The notes under the pieces were generated by a model. It was given only the letters and a program-made list of their open reading frames with translations, was not told the DNA's origin and made no database searches. From the NCBI GenBank assembly GCA_013390945.1, contig JACAUC010000023.1:1-37600 (forward strand): a DNA stretch of 37,600 bases, written 5' to 3'. The DNA comes from Candidatus Chloroheliaceae bacterium (GTDB lineage: Bacteria > Chloroflexota > Chloroflexia > Chloroheliales > Chloroheliaceae). This document shows positions 1 through 6,553 of the stretch, in pieces. How positions within the stretch are numbered: the first letter of the stretch is position 1; every line of letters starts with the position of its first letter. Made by a program: the position numbers and the translations under genes.

Positions 1-185
1 TTCCTCAATGTAGGAGGGATTTCTAATCCCGATTGTCTTCCTCAATGTAGGAGGGATTTCTAATCCCGATTGACTTCCTCAATGTAGGAGGGATTTCTAA
101 TCCCGATTGTCTTCCTCAATGTAGGAGGGGTTTCTAATCCCGATTGACTTCCTCAATGTAGGAGGGGTTTCTAATCCCGATTGTC
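1..185. repeat. Tandem array, five 37-bp units of the GGGATTTCTAATCCC repeat
   Basis: Five head-to-tail 37-bp units begin at 1, 38, 75, 112 and 149, each starting TTCCTCAATGTAGGAGGG. Each contains the near-palindrome GGGATT-TCT-AATCCC (GGGGTT in units 4 and 5). The unit ends alternate GTC/GAC/GTC/GAC/GTC, so a 74-bp dimer was probably the duplicated block. The window opens inside the array, so its true length is unknown. There are no variable spacers. Related copies lie near 6453, 8335, 11818, 23119 and 37481. Confidence 0.95.
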
Positions 186-249
186 CCGATTGTGGGCTAT
201 CCCGTATTGACGCTAGAAAGAGCAGACAAATCAAGGAGATGTGCAAAGC

Positions 250-831
250 ATGGCGAACGGCAATTCGAAAAAGGCACTACGCAAAATGGTGGAAGGCGAA
301 CACTTGGCGGCCAACGCCCTAGCTATAGCAGTGGCTAAGGTCAAAGAGACCGACCTTCAACAATTGTTAGGGCAGATTCGGAACGAACATGAGACTAATG
401 CCAACGAAGCCGGGAAACGGTTACAACTATTGGGTGGTAAATACCCCATACCCGGCCTGCGCGACCAACTCAAGAAGGGCTGGGAGGGAGTGGTCACCAC
501 CAAGAATACCACCGATGCCCTAAAGCTACTCCAAAAAAAGGAACACGAAGCACTCCTAAGTTACAAGCAATTGCTCAAAAAAGTAGACGACGAACAAACG
601 CTAACCGTGTTGCTACGTAATATGGCTGACTCTAGCGAAAACGTGGTAAAATTACGGGGAAAAATTGACCAATTGCAAAGTAAGAAGAAGAAGAAAGGTC
701 GGGGGCGAATTTTAGGAATACCAATCTTCTTGTGGTTGATTGCGCTTGGTAGTGGGGCTTATTATTACTACCAACAGCGGAGTAAGAAGGAATCCATTAA
801 CCCGACTAGATCGGCGAACGGTAACTCGTAG
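250..831 (+). CDS. Ferritin-like helical protein with C-terminal membrane anchor
   Basis: I do not recognise a named family with certainty. The first ~140 residues are almost entirely amphipathic helix, with an 'EGEHLAANALA' segment and a later 'KKEHEALLSYKQLL' segment. These resemble the four-helix ferritin-like bundles (DUF2383/DUF892 type). A Lys-rich stretch (KKKKKGRGR) follows, then one hydrophobic segment of about 20 residues and a short basic tail, so the bundle is probably cytoplasmic and tethered to the membrane. A GTG at 241 is possible, but AAGGAG at 233-238 lies 11 nt from the ATG at 250 and only 2 nt from the GTG, so 250 is preferred. It stands alone between the repeat array and a terminator. 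Metal binding is not shown. Confidence 0.7.
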   Translation: MANGNSKKALRKMVEGEHLAANALAIAVAKVKETDLQQLLGQIRNEHETNANEAGKRLQLLGGKYPIPGLRDQLKKGWEGVVTTKNTTDALKLLQKKEHEALLSYKQLLKKVDDEQTLTVLLRNMADSSENVVKLRGKIDQLQSKKKKKGRGRILGIPIFLWLIALGSGAYYYYQQRSKKESINPTRSANGNS

Positions 832-881
832 CGTCCGATTCTATCGTACCCCCTTAGAGGGTATGGGCTAGATTTCTAGGA

Positions 882-929
882 AAGGGTCGGCACTCTATAG
901 TTTAGAGGAGAGAGCGGCCCTTATTTTTT
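882..929 (+). terminator. Intrinsic terminator after the ferritin-like gene
   Basis: AAGGG at 882-886 pairs with CCCTT at 918-922 around an imperfect GC-rich stem with a CTCT/AGAG inner pairing, and TATTTTTT follows. A smaller TACCC/GGGTA hairpin sits just upstream at about 847-863. Confidence 0.6.
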
Positions 930-946
930 AATTAAGGAGAGTTCCA

Positions 947-1291
947 ATAGAATCTAACGAATTGGCCCGTGCTATAGTTGATATAGCCGAAGAGAAAAAG
1001 GCAAGTAATATCGTACTACTGGATATACAGCATGTATCAGTTATTGCGGATTATTTTGTAATATGTAGTGGGAATAGCGAACGACAGGTAAAAGCCATCG
1101 CCCGAGATATTGAAGAGACCCTCGATAAACAAGAGGTAAGCCCTAGATCTAAAGAGGGTTTGGATCAGGGACGCTGGGCGCTTCTTGATTATGGCGATGT
1201 AATTGTGCATATCTTTGCGCCCGTTGAACGCGACTATTATCGTCTGGAAAAATTATGGTCAAACGCACAAACAGTCTTGATCGTTCAATAG
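947..1291 (+). CDS. rsfS: Ribosomal silencing factor RsfS, probable ATA start codon
   Basis: RsfS (Iojap/DUF143 family) binds ribosomal protein uL14 (L14) and blocks subunit joining when nutrients are scarce. The family signature is present: 'DYFVICSGNSERQVKAIA' in the middle and 'GRWALLDYGDVIVHIF' followed by 'DYYRLEKLW' at the end. The length is normal at about 115 residues. The start is odd. The only conventional start, TTG at 962, lies 21 nt from the clear Shine-Dalgarno AAGGAGA (934-940) and removes conserved N-terminal residues. An in-frame ATA at 947 sits 6 nt after that site and gives (M)ESNELARAIVDIAEEKK, close to the usual RsfS beginning. I therefore annotate ATA as the start. The 3' end overlaps the next gene by 37 nt. 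Function is confident; the start is inferred. Confidence 0.9.
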   Translation: MESNELARAIVDIAEEKKASNIVLLDIQHVSVIADYFVICSGNSERQVKAIARDIEETLDKQEVSPRSKEGLDQGRWALLDYGDVIVHIFAPVERDYYRLEKLWSNAQTVLIVQ

Positions 1292-1494
1292 ATCCTGAGA
1301 AAGTGCAGAACAAAGTGAGTCCTAAAGAGAACACCCTGGTTAGAGGAATGTTAATCGGCAGTCTATGTGGGGTCCTGGTAGGTGCGCTGGCAACCACCCT
1401 CGTCGGGCAAGCTCTACTTAGTCTTCTGGCTAAAATCTGGAGCAAGCTGACCCGACGTAAATCCGAAGTAGATTTTCGCTGGTTACTCCAATAG
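1255..1494 (+). CDS. Small single-pass membrane protein overlapping rsfS
   Basis: A 79-residue protein with a polar N-terminus, one hydrophobic Gly/Ala/Leu/Val segment at about residues 30-55 (LVRGMLIGSLCGVLVGALA...) and a basic tail. The Gly-rich helix recalls YtxH-like small membrane proteins, but no family is secure. The ATG at 1255 lies inside rsfS in another frame (37-nt overlap), which suggests translational coupling. A GAAAAA stretch upstream is the only weak ribosome site. Internal ATGs are possible. The membrane segment and the position directly downstream of rsfS favour a real gene. Confidence 0.5.
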   Translation: MVKRTNSLDRSIDPEKVQNKVSPKENTLVRGMLIGSLCGVLVGALATTLVGQALLSLLAKIWSKLTRRKSEVDFRWLLQ

Positions 1495-1542
1495 GGCAAA
1501 GTAAACGAATTTAATATTTTGTAGTATGTACTACTCACTACC

Positions 1543-1571
1543 TTGCTTCTTTTGCTTATCATAGGTATATT
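1543..1571 (+). promoter_or_regulatory. Candidate sigma-70 promoter for hemEH
   Basis: TTGCTT (1543-1548), a 17-bp spacer and TATATT (1566-1571), about 170 nt upstream of hemE. The 250-bp gap 1495-1742 also holds a small GTAGT/ACTAC inverted repeat at about 1521-1534 and a GGAGG ribosome site before the hemE ATG. I see no gene in it. Confidence 0.4.
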
Positions 1572-1742
1572 GTATGCTCTTGGTACAGCTAATTTTGATT
1601 TGGATAGAGGCTGGGCCACTTAGAGGCCATTTTAGCGTGAGTTGCCTGCCGTTTAGCTCCATTTCCAAATAAGCACGGAGCGAGAAGTTTTCACCTTTAA
1701 AATTGCCGAATTTCATGATTTCATGGAGGATTATAGCCAAAA

Positions 1743-2798
1743 ATGTTAAGCGAATCACGCTTCGTTCGAGCCTGCCGCTGCCAGCAGACCGATGCCACCC
1801 CTGTCTGGTTTATGCGCCAAGCTGGTCGCTATATGCCAGAATATCGCGCTATCCGGGGGCGCGTCAGTATGCTGGATGCAATTCGTTCTGCGGAACTATC
1901 CTGCGAAATTACCCTACAACCAATTAATGCTTTCAATCTGGATACTGCCATTATTTTTGCCGACATTCTGACCCCGCTAATTGGCATGGGGATCAATCTT
2001 GATTTTATTAAAGGGGAAGGGCCGCAAATCGAAAATCCGATCCGCTCTACCGCCGATGTAGACCGCCTAGGTACACCCAGTGCCACTGAAGCCCTACCTT
2101 TTGCCCTAGAAGCCATTCGGCTAACCGTAGCCGAACTTAACCCCCGCAATATCCCATTGATCGGCTTCTCTGGCGCACCTTTCACCCTAGCCAGTTACGC
2201 GATTGAAGGCGGCGGCTCGAAAAATTATGAGCGCACCAAAGGCATGATGTACGCCGAACCCGCCGCTTGGAAACGCCTAATGGATCGCATCGTGACCGTG
2301 CTGAGCGACTTCTTGGTTCAGCAAGTAGCCGCAGGAGCCTCGGTGCTTCAGATTTTCGACTCGTGGGTTGGCGCGCTCTCACCCTATGATTTCGCCAAAT
2401 ATGTCGCCCCTTATACCAAACAATTGATTGAAGCAGCCAAAAAGACCGGCGTTCCGGTAATCTACTTCGGTACTGGCACTGGTACCTTGCTAGATCAAAT
2501 TGCCCCATTGGGTAGCGACGTGGTAGGCGTAGATTGGCGCATTGACCTCGACAAAGCTTGGGCCCAAATCGGAGAAAATCAAGCCATTCAAGGAAACCTC
2601 GATCCGGTATTGCTTTTCGCCCCTTGGCACGAAGTTCAAATTCACGCCGATCTAATTTTGGCACAAGCAAACGGACGGCCCGGTCATATCTTTAACCTCG
2701 GTCACGGCATTTTGCCCGGAACCCCGGTTGAAACCGTCCAACGACTGGCCGATTATGTTCATGAAAAAACCGCTAGAGTGGAGCAGGCAGTATTATGA
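1743..2798 (+). CDS. hemE: Uroporphyrinogen decarboxylase
   Basis: Converts uroporphyrinogen III to coproporphyrinogen III by removing four carboxyl groups; cytosolic. The family signature near the N-terminus is present ([16 protein letters not shown], with the substrate-binding Arg residues), and '[22 protein letters not shown]' matches the second HemE signature region. At 351 residues it is full length. The ATG at 1743 is preceded by GGAGG. The stop overlaps the hemH start (ATGA, 2795-2798), so the two genes are translationally coupled and make consecutive or near-consecutive haem enzymes. Confidence 0.96.
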   Translation: MLSESRFVRACRCQQTDATPVWFMRQAGRYMPEYRAIRGRVSMLDAIRSAELSCEITLQPINAFNLDTAIIFADILTPLIGMGINLDFIKGEGPQIENPIRSTADVDRLGTPSATEALPFALEAIRLTVAELNPRNIPLIGFSGAPFTLASYAIEGGGSKNYERTKGMMYAEPAAWKRLMDRIVTVLSDFLVQQVAAGASVLQIFDSWVGALSPYDFAKYVAPYTKQLIEAAKKTGVPVIYFGTGTGTLLDQIAPLGSDVVGVDWRIDLDKAWAQIGENQAIQGNLDPVLLFAPWHEVQIHADLILAQANGRPGHIFNLGHGILPGTPVETVQRLADYVHEKTARVEQAVL

Positions 2799-3751
2799 CC
2801 ACACCCATAGGTGTGTTATTGATGGCATATGGAGGGCCAGCCAGCCTAGACGAATTGCCCGGTTATCTCGCCGACATCCGCAGCGGTAGACCCACTACCA
2901 AAGCCGTCCTAGAAGAGATGACCCACAATTATACGTTGATTGGTGGTAAGTCCCCTTTGCTAGAAATCACCAAACAGCAAGCCACTGCCCTTGAAGCGTT
3001 GCTCAACGCAAAAGAGGCCGGAACCTACAAGGTCTATTTGGGGATGCGGCACTGGTCACCTTGGATCGAAGAGACAGTACGCGAGATGCTGGCGGAAGGC
3101 ATTACTCAGTCGGTAGCCTTGGTAATGGCTCCTCACTATAGCCAAATGAGTACCGCCAAATATCATGAGAAGGCCCAACTAGGGCTAAAGATGTATAGTG
3201 GTAACATTGAGTTTGATGCTATCAACAGCTATAACACCGCCCCCAAATATGTCCAAGCTCTAGTCAACCGGGTGAAAGAGGGCATCGCCCGCTTCCCAGA
3301 GGCCGACCAAGAGAGCGTTCATGTAATCCTGAGCGCCCACAGTCTACCCAGCCGCATCATCCGAATGGGTGATCCCTACCAAGATGAGCTTTTTGAGACG
3401 GCGCGACTGATCGTAGCAGGGGCAGGTCTACGGGATGACCAATGGAGTTGGAGCTACCAAAGTGCAGGACGTAGCCCTGAACCTTGGCTAGGGCCGCAGA
3501 TTGAAGATCATATCAGAGATCTGGCCGGAAAAGGTGTTCAAAATATAGTCAGTGTGCCAATCGGCTTTGTGTGCGATCATGTCGAAATGCTATTTGATAT
3601 TGACATCAAGGCCCAAGCCATTGCCCACGAACTCCAGATCCGGTTGGAACGTCCACCAGCCCTAAACACCGATCCCCTCTTTATCGAAGCATTGGCTGAT
3701 CTGATAGAGGAACGGGCCGCCAAATGGCTACCCAACCGCCAATCAGCCTAA
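2795..3751 (+). CDS. hemH: Ferrochelatase (protoporphyrin or coproporphyrin type)
   Basis: Inserts ferrous iron into a porphyrin. The start '[15 protein letters not shown]' is typical. The metal-inserting residues are in place: His182 in 'LSAHSLP' and Glu264 in '[13 protein letters not shown]', in line with the Bacillus enzyme. '[11 protein letters not shown]' and 'APHYSQMST' are also conserved. The 318-residue length matches the short soluble ferrochelatases of Gram-positive bacteria. No hemY/hemQ lies beside it, so the window does not show whether the cell uses the coproporphyrin-dependent route (in which case the name would be cpfC). It overlaps hemE by 4 nt and is followed by a strong terminator. 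Confidence 0.95.
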   Translation: MTTPIGVLLMAYGGPASLDELPGYLADIRSGRPTTKAVLEEMTHNYTLIGGKSPLLEITKQQATALEALLNAKEAGTYKVYLGMRHWSPWIEETVREMLAEGITQSVALVMAPHYSQMSTAKYHEKAQLGLKMYSGNIEFDAINSYNTAPKYVQALVNRVKEGIARFPEADQESVHVILSAHSLPSRIIRMGDPYQDELFETARLIVAGAGLRDDQWSWSYQSAGRSPEPWLGPQIEDHIRDLAGKGVQNIVSVPIGFVCDHVEMLFDIDIKAQAIAHELQIRLERPPALNTDPLFIEALADLIEERAAKWLPNRQSA

Positions 3752-3768
3752 ATTTAGCACCAATAAAC

Positions 3769-3813
3769 CAAAGTGTGGTTAGCGGAATTAATCTCAGTGC
3801 TAACCACACTTTG
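3769..3813 (+). terminator. Hairpin terminator after hemH
   Basis: CAAAGTGTGGTTAGC (3769-3783) pairs perfectly over 15 bp with 3799-3813 across a 15-nt loop, 18 nt after the hemH stop. No long T-run follows, so efficiency is uncertain. Confidence 0.6.
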
Positions 3814-3926
3814 AAGCTAAAACAATTTTCCTCTAATCTTTCCCACTGGATAGTAACTCTTTGCTTCATATTTTGAGCGGCTTTCTTGGAGAGTCGGTCT
3901 GAATCGCTCTCAAAATTGGTACTTTT

Positions 3927-4054
3927 AGGGCTGTTGCAAAGTCCGAGAGCTATCCAATCTGGCAAGAGTAGTGGTAAGTGAAAATCAACTGGTTGCCGTC
4001 AGTTGATCTTGACCTACCACCCAACTTGTCAGATAGGGACTTTGCAACAGCCCT
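3927..4054. mobile_element. 128-bp MITE-like element with 18-bp terminal inverted repeats and 12-bp target duplication
   Basis: AGGGCTGTTGCAAAGTCC at 3927-3944 is repeated as a perfect inverted copy at 4037-4054. The flanks ATTGGTACTTTT (3915-3926 and 4055-4066) are identical direct repeats, the mark of a transposition event. If the next A is counted the duplication is 13 bp. No transposase fits inside, so it must be moved in trans. TIRs of the GGGCTGTTGCAAA type occur in several DDE insertion-sequence families, and a 10-13 bp duplication recalls the IS4 group. The interior (3968-4012) almost matches the reverse complement of the murA 3' end. Confidence 0.9.
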
Positions 4055-4073
4055 ATTGGTACTTTTACAGAGC

Positions 4074-4102
4074 TTGCAATATTATGTAGAGTAAGCTAAA
4101 AT
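4074..4102 (+). promoter_or_regulatory. Candidate promoter for the TPR membrane protein
   Basis: TTGCAA (4074-4079), 17-bp spacer, TAAAAT (4097-4102), 83 nt upstream of the ATG at 4185. The -35 box begins only 20 nt beyond the MITE end, so the insertion replaced everything further upstream. Confidence 0.5.
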
Positions 4103-4184
4103 AAAGATGATATGAAGGTTAGGTTCTAGTCCTTTGATTTTACTCAAGTAAGGAAGGCCACTTTAGCAAATTACTTGTTACTTT

Positions 4185-6095
4185 ATGGAAAAAGTAGCAG
4201 CCTTGGGTCAAAGCGAGAAGTTAATGCTCGATAAGCTTAACAGTCAAGAGATTAATCCACCACCTAGCGAAAGCCAAGAGGGGAAAGAAGTAAGCGAAAG
4301 TGATTTTACCCAAAGTGAAATCGCTTTTTCGTCGCATACTCAACGCGCCCAGCTTCGAGCGGCGATCAATTCTATTTATAATACCCGACCTTATACCGAA
4401 ACCCGAATCGAACCCACCCCTTCACCCGAACCCACCCCAGTTTTCGAGGAGTTAGAAAAAGTAGAAGTAAAGGAAATTAGTGACGCTGAACTCCTGATGG
4501 AAAAAGCCGAAATCCTGATCCGAAGTGGTAAACAGGAACAGGCCCGCCAAATCTATTCCCAAGCCGTGCGAATTGCCCCAGGAAATACCGCTGCTTGGAC
4601 AGGATTAGGACGGCTCTTGATAGAACATAACCCAGAACGGGCATGCTACTGCTTTAGACGCGCCCTGAATATTGAACCAAAAAATGAGCGGGCTATTATA
4701 ATGCTCAGCGCGGTTGAAAAACAGTTAGAGCTTGCTAAAGAAACTTCTTCACTAGCCTTGATACCAAGCGGAGAAGTAGACCAATCCGAAGCTGAAGGGT
4801 TCGAGACCTCTAGTGCAGATGGTGAATCGAATCTGGAGCTATACCGAAAGAAAGAAATTAAAATCGGTTTGGAAGAGGCTCTAGCGGTCATGCGAGAGAA
4901 AGGCGAAGAACCCGACCCTGAAAAAATACCGTTAGGTGGCGCACGGTTGCGCTCGGCGATTCAAAGCGGAGTACTCCAACCAGGTCGGAGGAGACCCTTA
5001 CGCTTCCGGTTACGACTCTCTCTACCACGTATTGTGCTGGGAGGGTTGGGTCTTTCGATAATTTTGCTGATTTCTCTAGCCCTGCTAAGCGGGTTTGGGC
5101 TCTATTTTGTAATTGCTCAGCCCTCCTTTGAACCAGTACCAACACCCTTGCCCACCGCTACACCCTTACCTACCGAAACTCCGTTGCCTACCAGCACTCC
5201 GTTGCCCACCAGCACTCCTGTTCCGACTCTCAGCCCTGCCGAGACCTTTGCCAGAAAATTACGGCTAGAACTAGAGCGTTATAATAGCCATTTGGCTAAT
5301 ATTAAGACCATGGTAGATCAACAGCGAGCTAACAAATTACAGTGGGAGGATTTTCGGCGAAGCTTTGATGACCTTCAAAAGCAATTGAAAGATGAAAAGA
5401 AGGCCGTAGATGGTTTGGCTAGTGCAGTATTACCACAACTGCTTACAACCTATAAGGGCTTACAAGATTTAGCCGTAACTATGATTAATGGTACTGACTA
5501 TATGGTCAGTGGTATTCATAATTATGAACCGGATGACCTAGACGAGGCATTGCGGCAATTCAGTCGCGCCAGTAATCAGCTTGCCGAACTCGCCAATCAG
5601 TTGAACCAAATTATACCGTTACCAACCGCAACACCTGTAAAAACTGACGTTACACCTGATTTTACGGTTAGCTCTCCTGATATTAGTGCTACTACCGAGA
5701 GTCTAGCCACTTCTACTAGCCCGGCTCTTACACCCGAGGTTACTGCTAAGGTTGCACCAGCCACTACATCTGAGGCTACCCCAGCAACTAGCGTTACTCC
5801 TTTGCCAACCACATCCAGTGCTACTACACCACCACCTCTCACTACAACTAGTGCTACTACCACAGCACCACCTCTCACTACAACTAGTGCTACTACCACA
5901 GCACCACCTCTCACTACAACTAGTGCTACCACAGCACCACCTCTCACTACAACTGCGCCCGCCGCTTCTGTTACCTCTGAACCTGCGGTTACTCCCACAC
6001 TTGCCACGACACCTAGCTTGACCGTGACACCCGCGGTTACTCCTACACTTGCCGCGACACCTAGCTTGACCGTGACACCCACTATCGCGGGTTAG
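4185..6095 (+). CDS. TPR membrane protein with Thr/Pro-rich extracellular tail
   Basis: A 636-residue protein of unknown function. Order: acidic N-terminus (1-95); two or three tetratricopeptide-like helices (about 100-185, 'AEILIRSGKQEQARQIYSQAVRIAPGN'); a polar linker; one strongly hydrophobic segment (about 281-311); a PTPLPTATPLPTETP linker (316-349); a helical domain (about 352-480); and a low-complexity Thr/Pro/Ala/Ser tail from about 490. Basic residues before the hydrophobic segment put the TPR part in the cytoplasm and the rest outside. This layout and the PTPLPT linker are frequent in Chloroflexota. It is transcribed alone. The tail is encoded by near-identical DNA repeats, and the coding frame appears to have continued past the present stop (see 6096-6209). 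Confidence 0.85.
   Translation: MEKVAALGQSEKLMLDKLNSQEINPPPSESQEGKEVSESDFTQSEIAFSSHTQRAQLRAAINSIYNTRPYTETRIEPTPSPEPTPVFEELEKVEVKEISDAELLMEKAEILIRSGKQEQARQIYSQAVRIAPGNTAAWTGLGRLLIEHNPERACYCFRRALNIEPKNERAIIMLSAVEKQLELAKETSSLALIPSGEVDQSEAEGFETSSADGESNLELYRKKEIKIGLEEALAVMREKGEEPDPEKIPLGGARLRSAIQSGVLQPGRRRPLRFRLRLSLPRIVLGGLGLSIILLISLALLSGFGLYFVIAQPSFEPVPTPLPTATPLPTETPLPTSTPLPTSTPVPTLSPAETFARKLRLELERYNSHLANIKTMVDQQRANKLQWEDFRRSFDDLQKQLKDEKKAVDGLASAVLPQLLTTYKGLQDLAVTMINGTDYMVSGIHNYEPDDLDEALRQFSRASNQLAELANQLNQIIPLPTATPVKTDVTPDFTVSSPDISATTESLATSTSPALTPEVTAKVAPATTSEATPATSVTPLPTTSSATTPPPLTTTSATTTAPPLTTTSATTTAPPLTTTSATTAPPLTTTAPAASVTSEPAVTPTLATTPSLTVTPAVTPTLAATPSLTVTPTIAG
5818..5952 (+). repeat. In-gene 36-bp tandem repeat coding SATTTAPPLTTT
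   Basis: About four head-to-tail copies, two of 36 bp and two shortened by 3 bp, encode the 12-residue unit SATTTAPPLTTT. The copies are almost identical at DNA level, so the tail length is probably variable by slippage. All length changes seen keep the reading frame. Confidence 0.85.
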
Positions 6096-6209
6096 GGCAT
6101 GAGGGTCTTGACCATGCCTACACTTGCCGCGACACCTAGCTTGACCGTGACACCCGCGACTACTACACCTGCTTTATCTCCTAATCCAGCCAAATCACCT
6201 GAATCCTAA
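6096..6209 (+). other. In-frame continuation of the TPR protein tail after a premature stop
   Basis: Directly after the TAG at 6093-6095 the same frame stays open for 37 codons to a TAA at 6207-6209. It contains a third copy of PTLAATPSLTVTP and then TTTPALSPNPAKSPES. Compared with the two earlier copies, where a 9-nt link (GCGGTTACT) joins the units, here a 36-nt stretch including the TAG lies between them. The protein probably once ended at 6209 and was cut by a 27-nt insertion or local rearrangement. Confidence 0.7.
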
Positions 6210-6255
6210 AAGCTCACTCTAAGCTTATTTTTAGTCCCATAATTTCAAAAGGAAT

Positions 6256-6284
6256 TTGACAAATCTAAAAGGCTGTGGTAACAT
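6256..6284 (+). promoter_or_regulatory. Promoter for tRNA-Ala
   Basis: TTGACA (6256-6261), exactly 17 bp, TAACAT (6279-6284); perfect -35 and good -10, about 70 nt upstream of the tRNA. A weak AAGCT/AGCTT hairpin with ATTTTT at about 6209-6227 could end the preceding gene. Confidence 0.65.
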
Positions 6285-6356
6285 CCCAAAACTAGAACTT
6301 AACCGATTCTCCCTCCTTAGCCTTAAAGGGAAACTACGGAGAAGAGGTCTAGCGAC

Positions 6357-6429
6357 GGGGCTTTAGCTCAGTTGGGAGAGCGCCTCCTTTGCAAGGAGGA
6401 AGTCAGGGGTTCGAGTCCCCTAAGCTCCA
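6357..6429 (+). tRNA. tRNA-Ala (anticodon TGC)
   Basis: A full cloverleaf can be folded. The acceptor stem GGGGCTT/AAGCTCC contains a G3:U70 pair, the alanine identity element, with discriminator A at 6429. The D arm carries AGCTCAGTTGGGAGAGC, the anticodon arm is CCTCC-TTTGCAA-GGAGG with TGC as anticodon, and the T arm is AGGGG-TTCGAGT-CCCCT. CCA is not encoded. A repeat array starts 24 nt downstream. Confidence 0.97.
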
Positions 6430-6452
6430 TTCGGACACTTCTGACACTTCTA

Positions 6453-6541
6453 TTGTAAGAGGGATTTCCAATCCCGATTTCACCACCAATCCCGATTTCA
6501 CCACTAATCCCGATTTCACCACTAATCCCGATTTCAATCCC
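6453..6541. repeat. Dispersed palindromic repeat copy with 18-bp tandem sub-array
   Basis: One copy of TGTAAGAGGGATTTCCAATCCC is followed by the 18-bp unit AATCCCGATTTCACCACT repeated from 6470 (starts 6470, 6488, 6506, partial 6524). Only the right arm of the palindrome has been amplified here. It lies between the tRNA and the convergent end of the deacylase gene. Confidence 0.85.
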
Positions 6542-6553
6542 AAACGAACGCCA

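Noticed and set aside
1..185. CRISPR array
   Set aside because: Units of 37 bp follow each other with no unique spacers and no cas genes are near; it is a tandem repeat. The same applies to 37492-37600 (34-bp units).
2182..2670. Minus-strand ORF in hemE
   Set aside because: Arg/Ser-rich shadow frame inside a clearly conserved gene.
5597..6082. Minus-strand ORF of Val/Gly-rich repeats
   Set aside because: Mirror of the Thr/Pro tail of the TPR protein; an artefact of low-complexity coding sequence.
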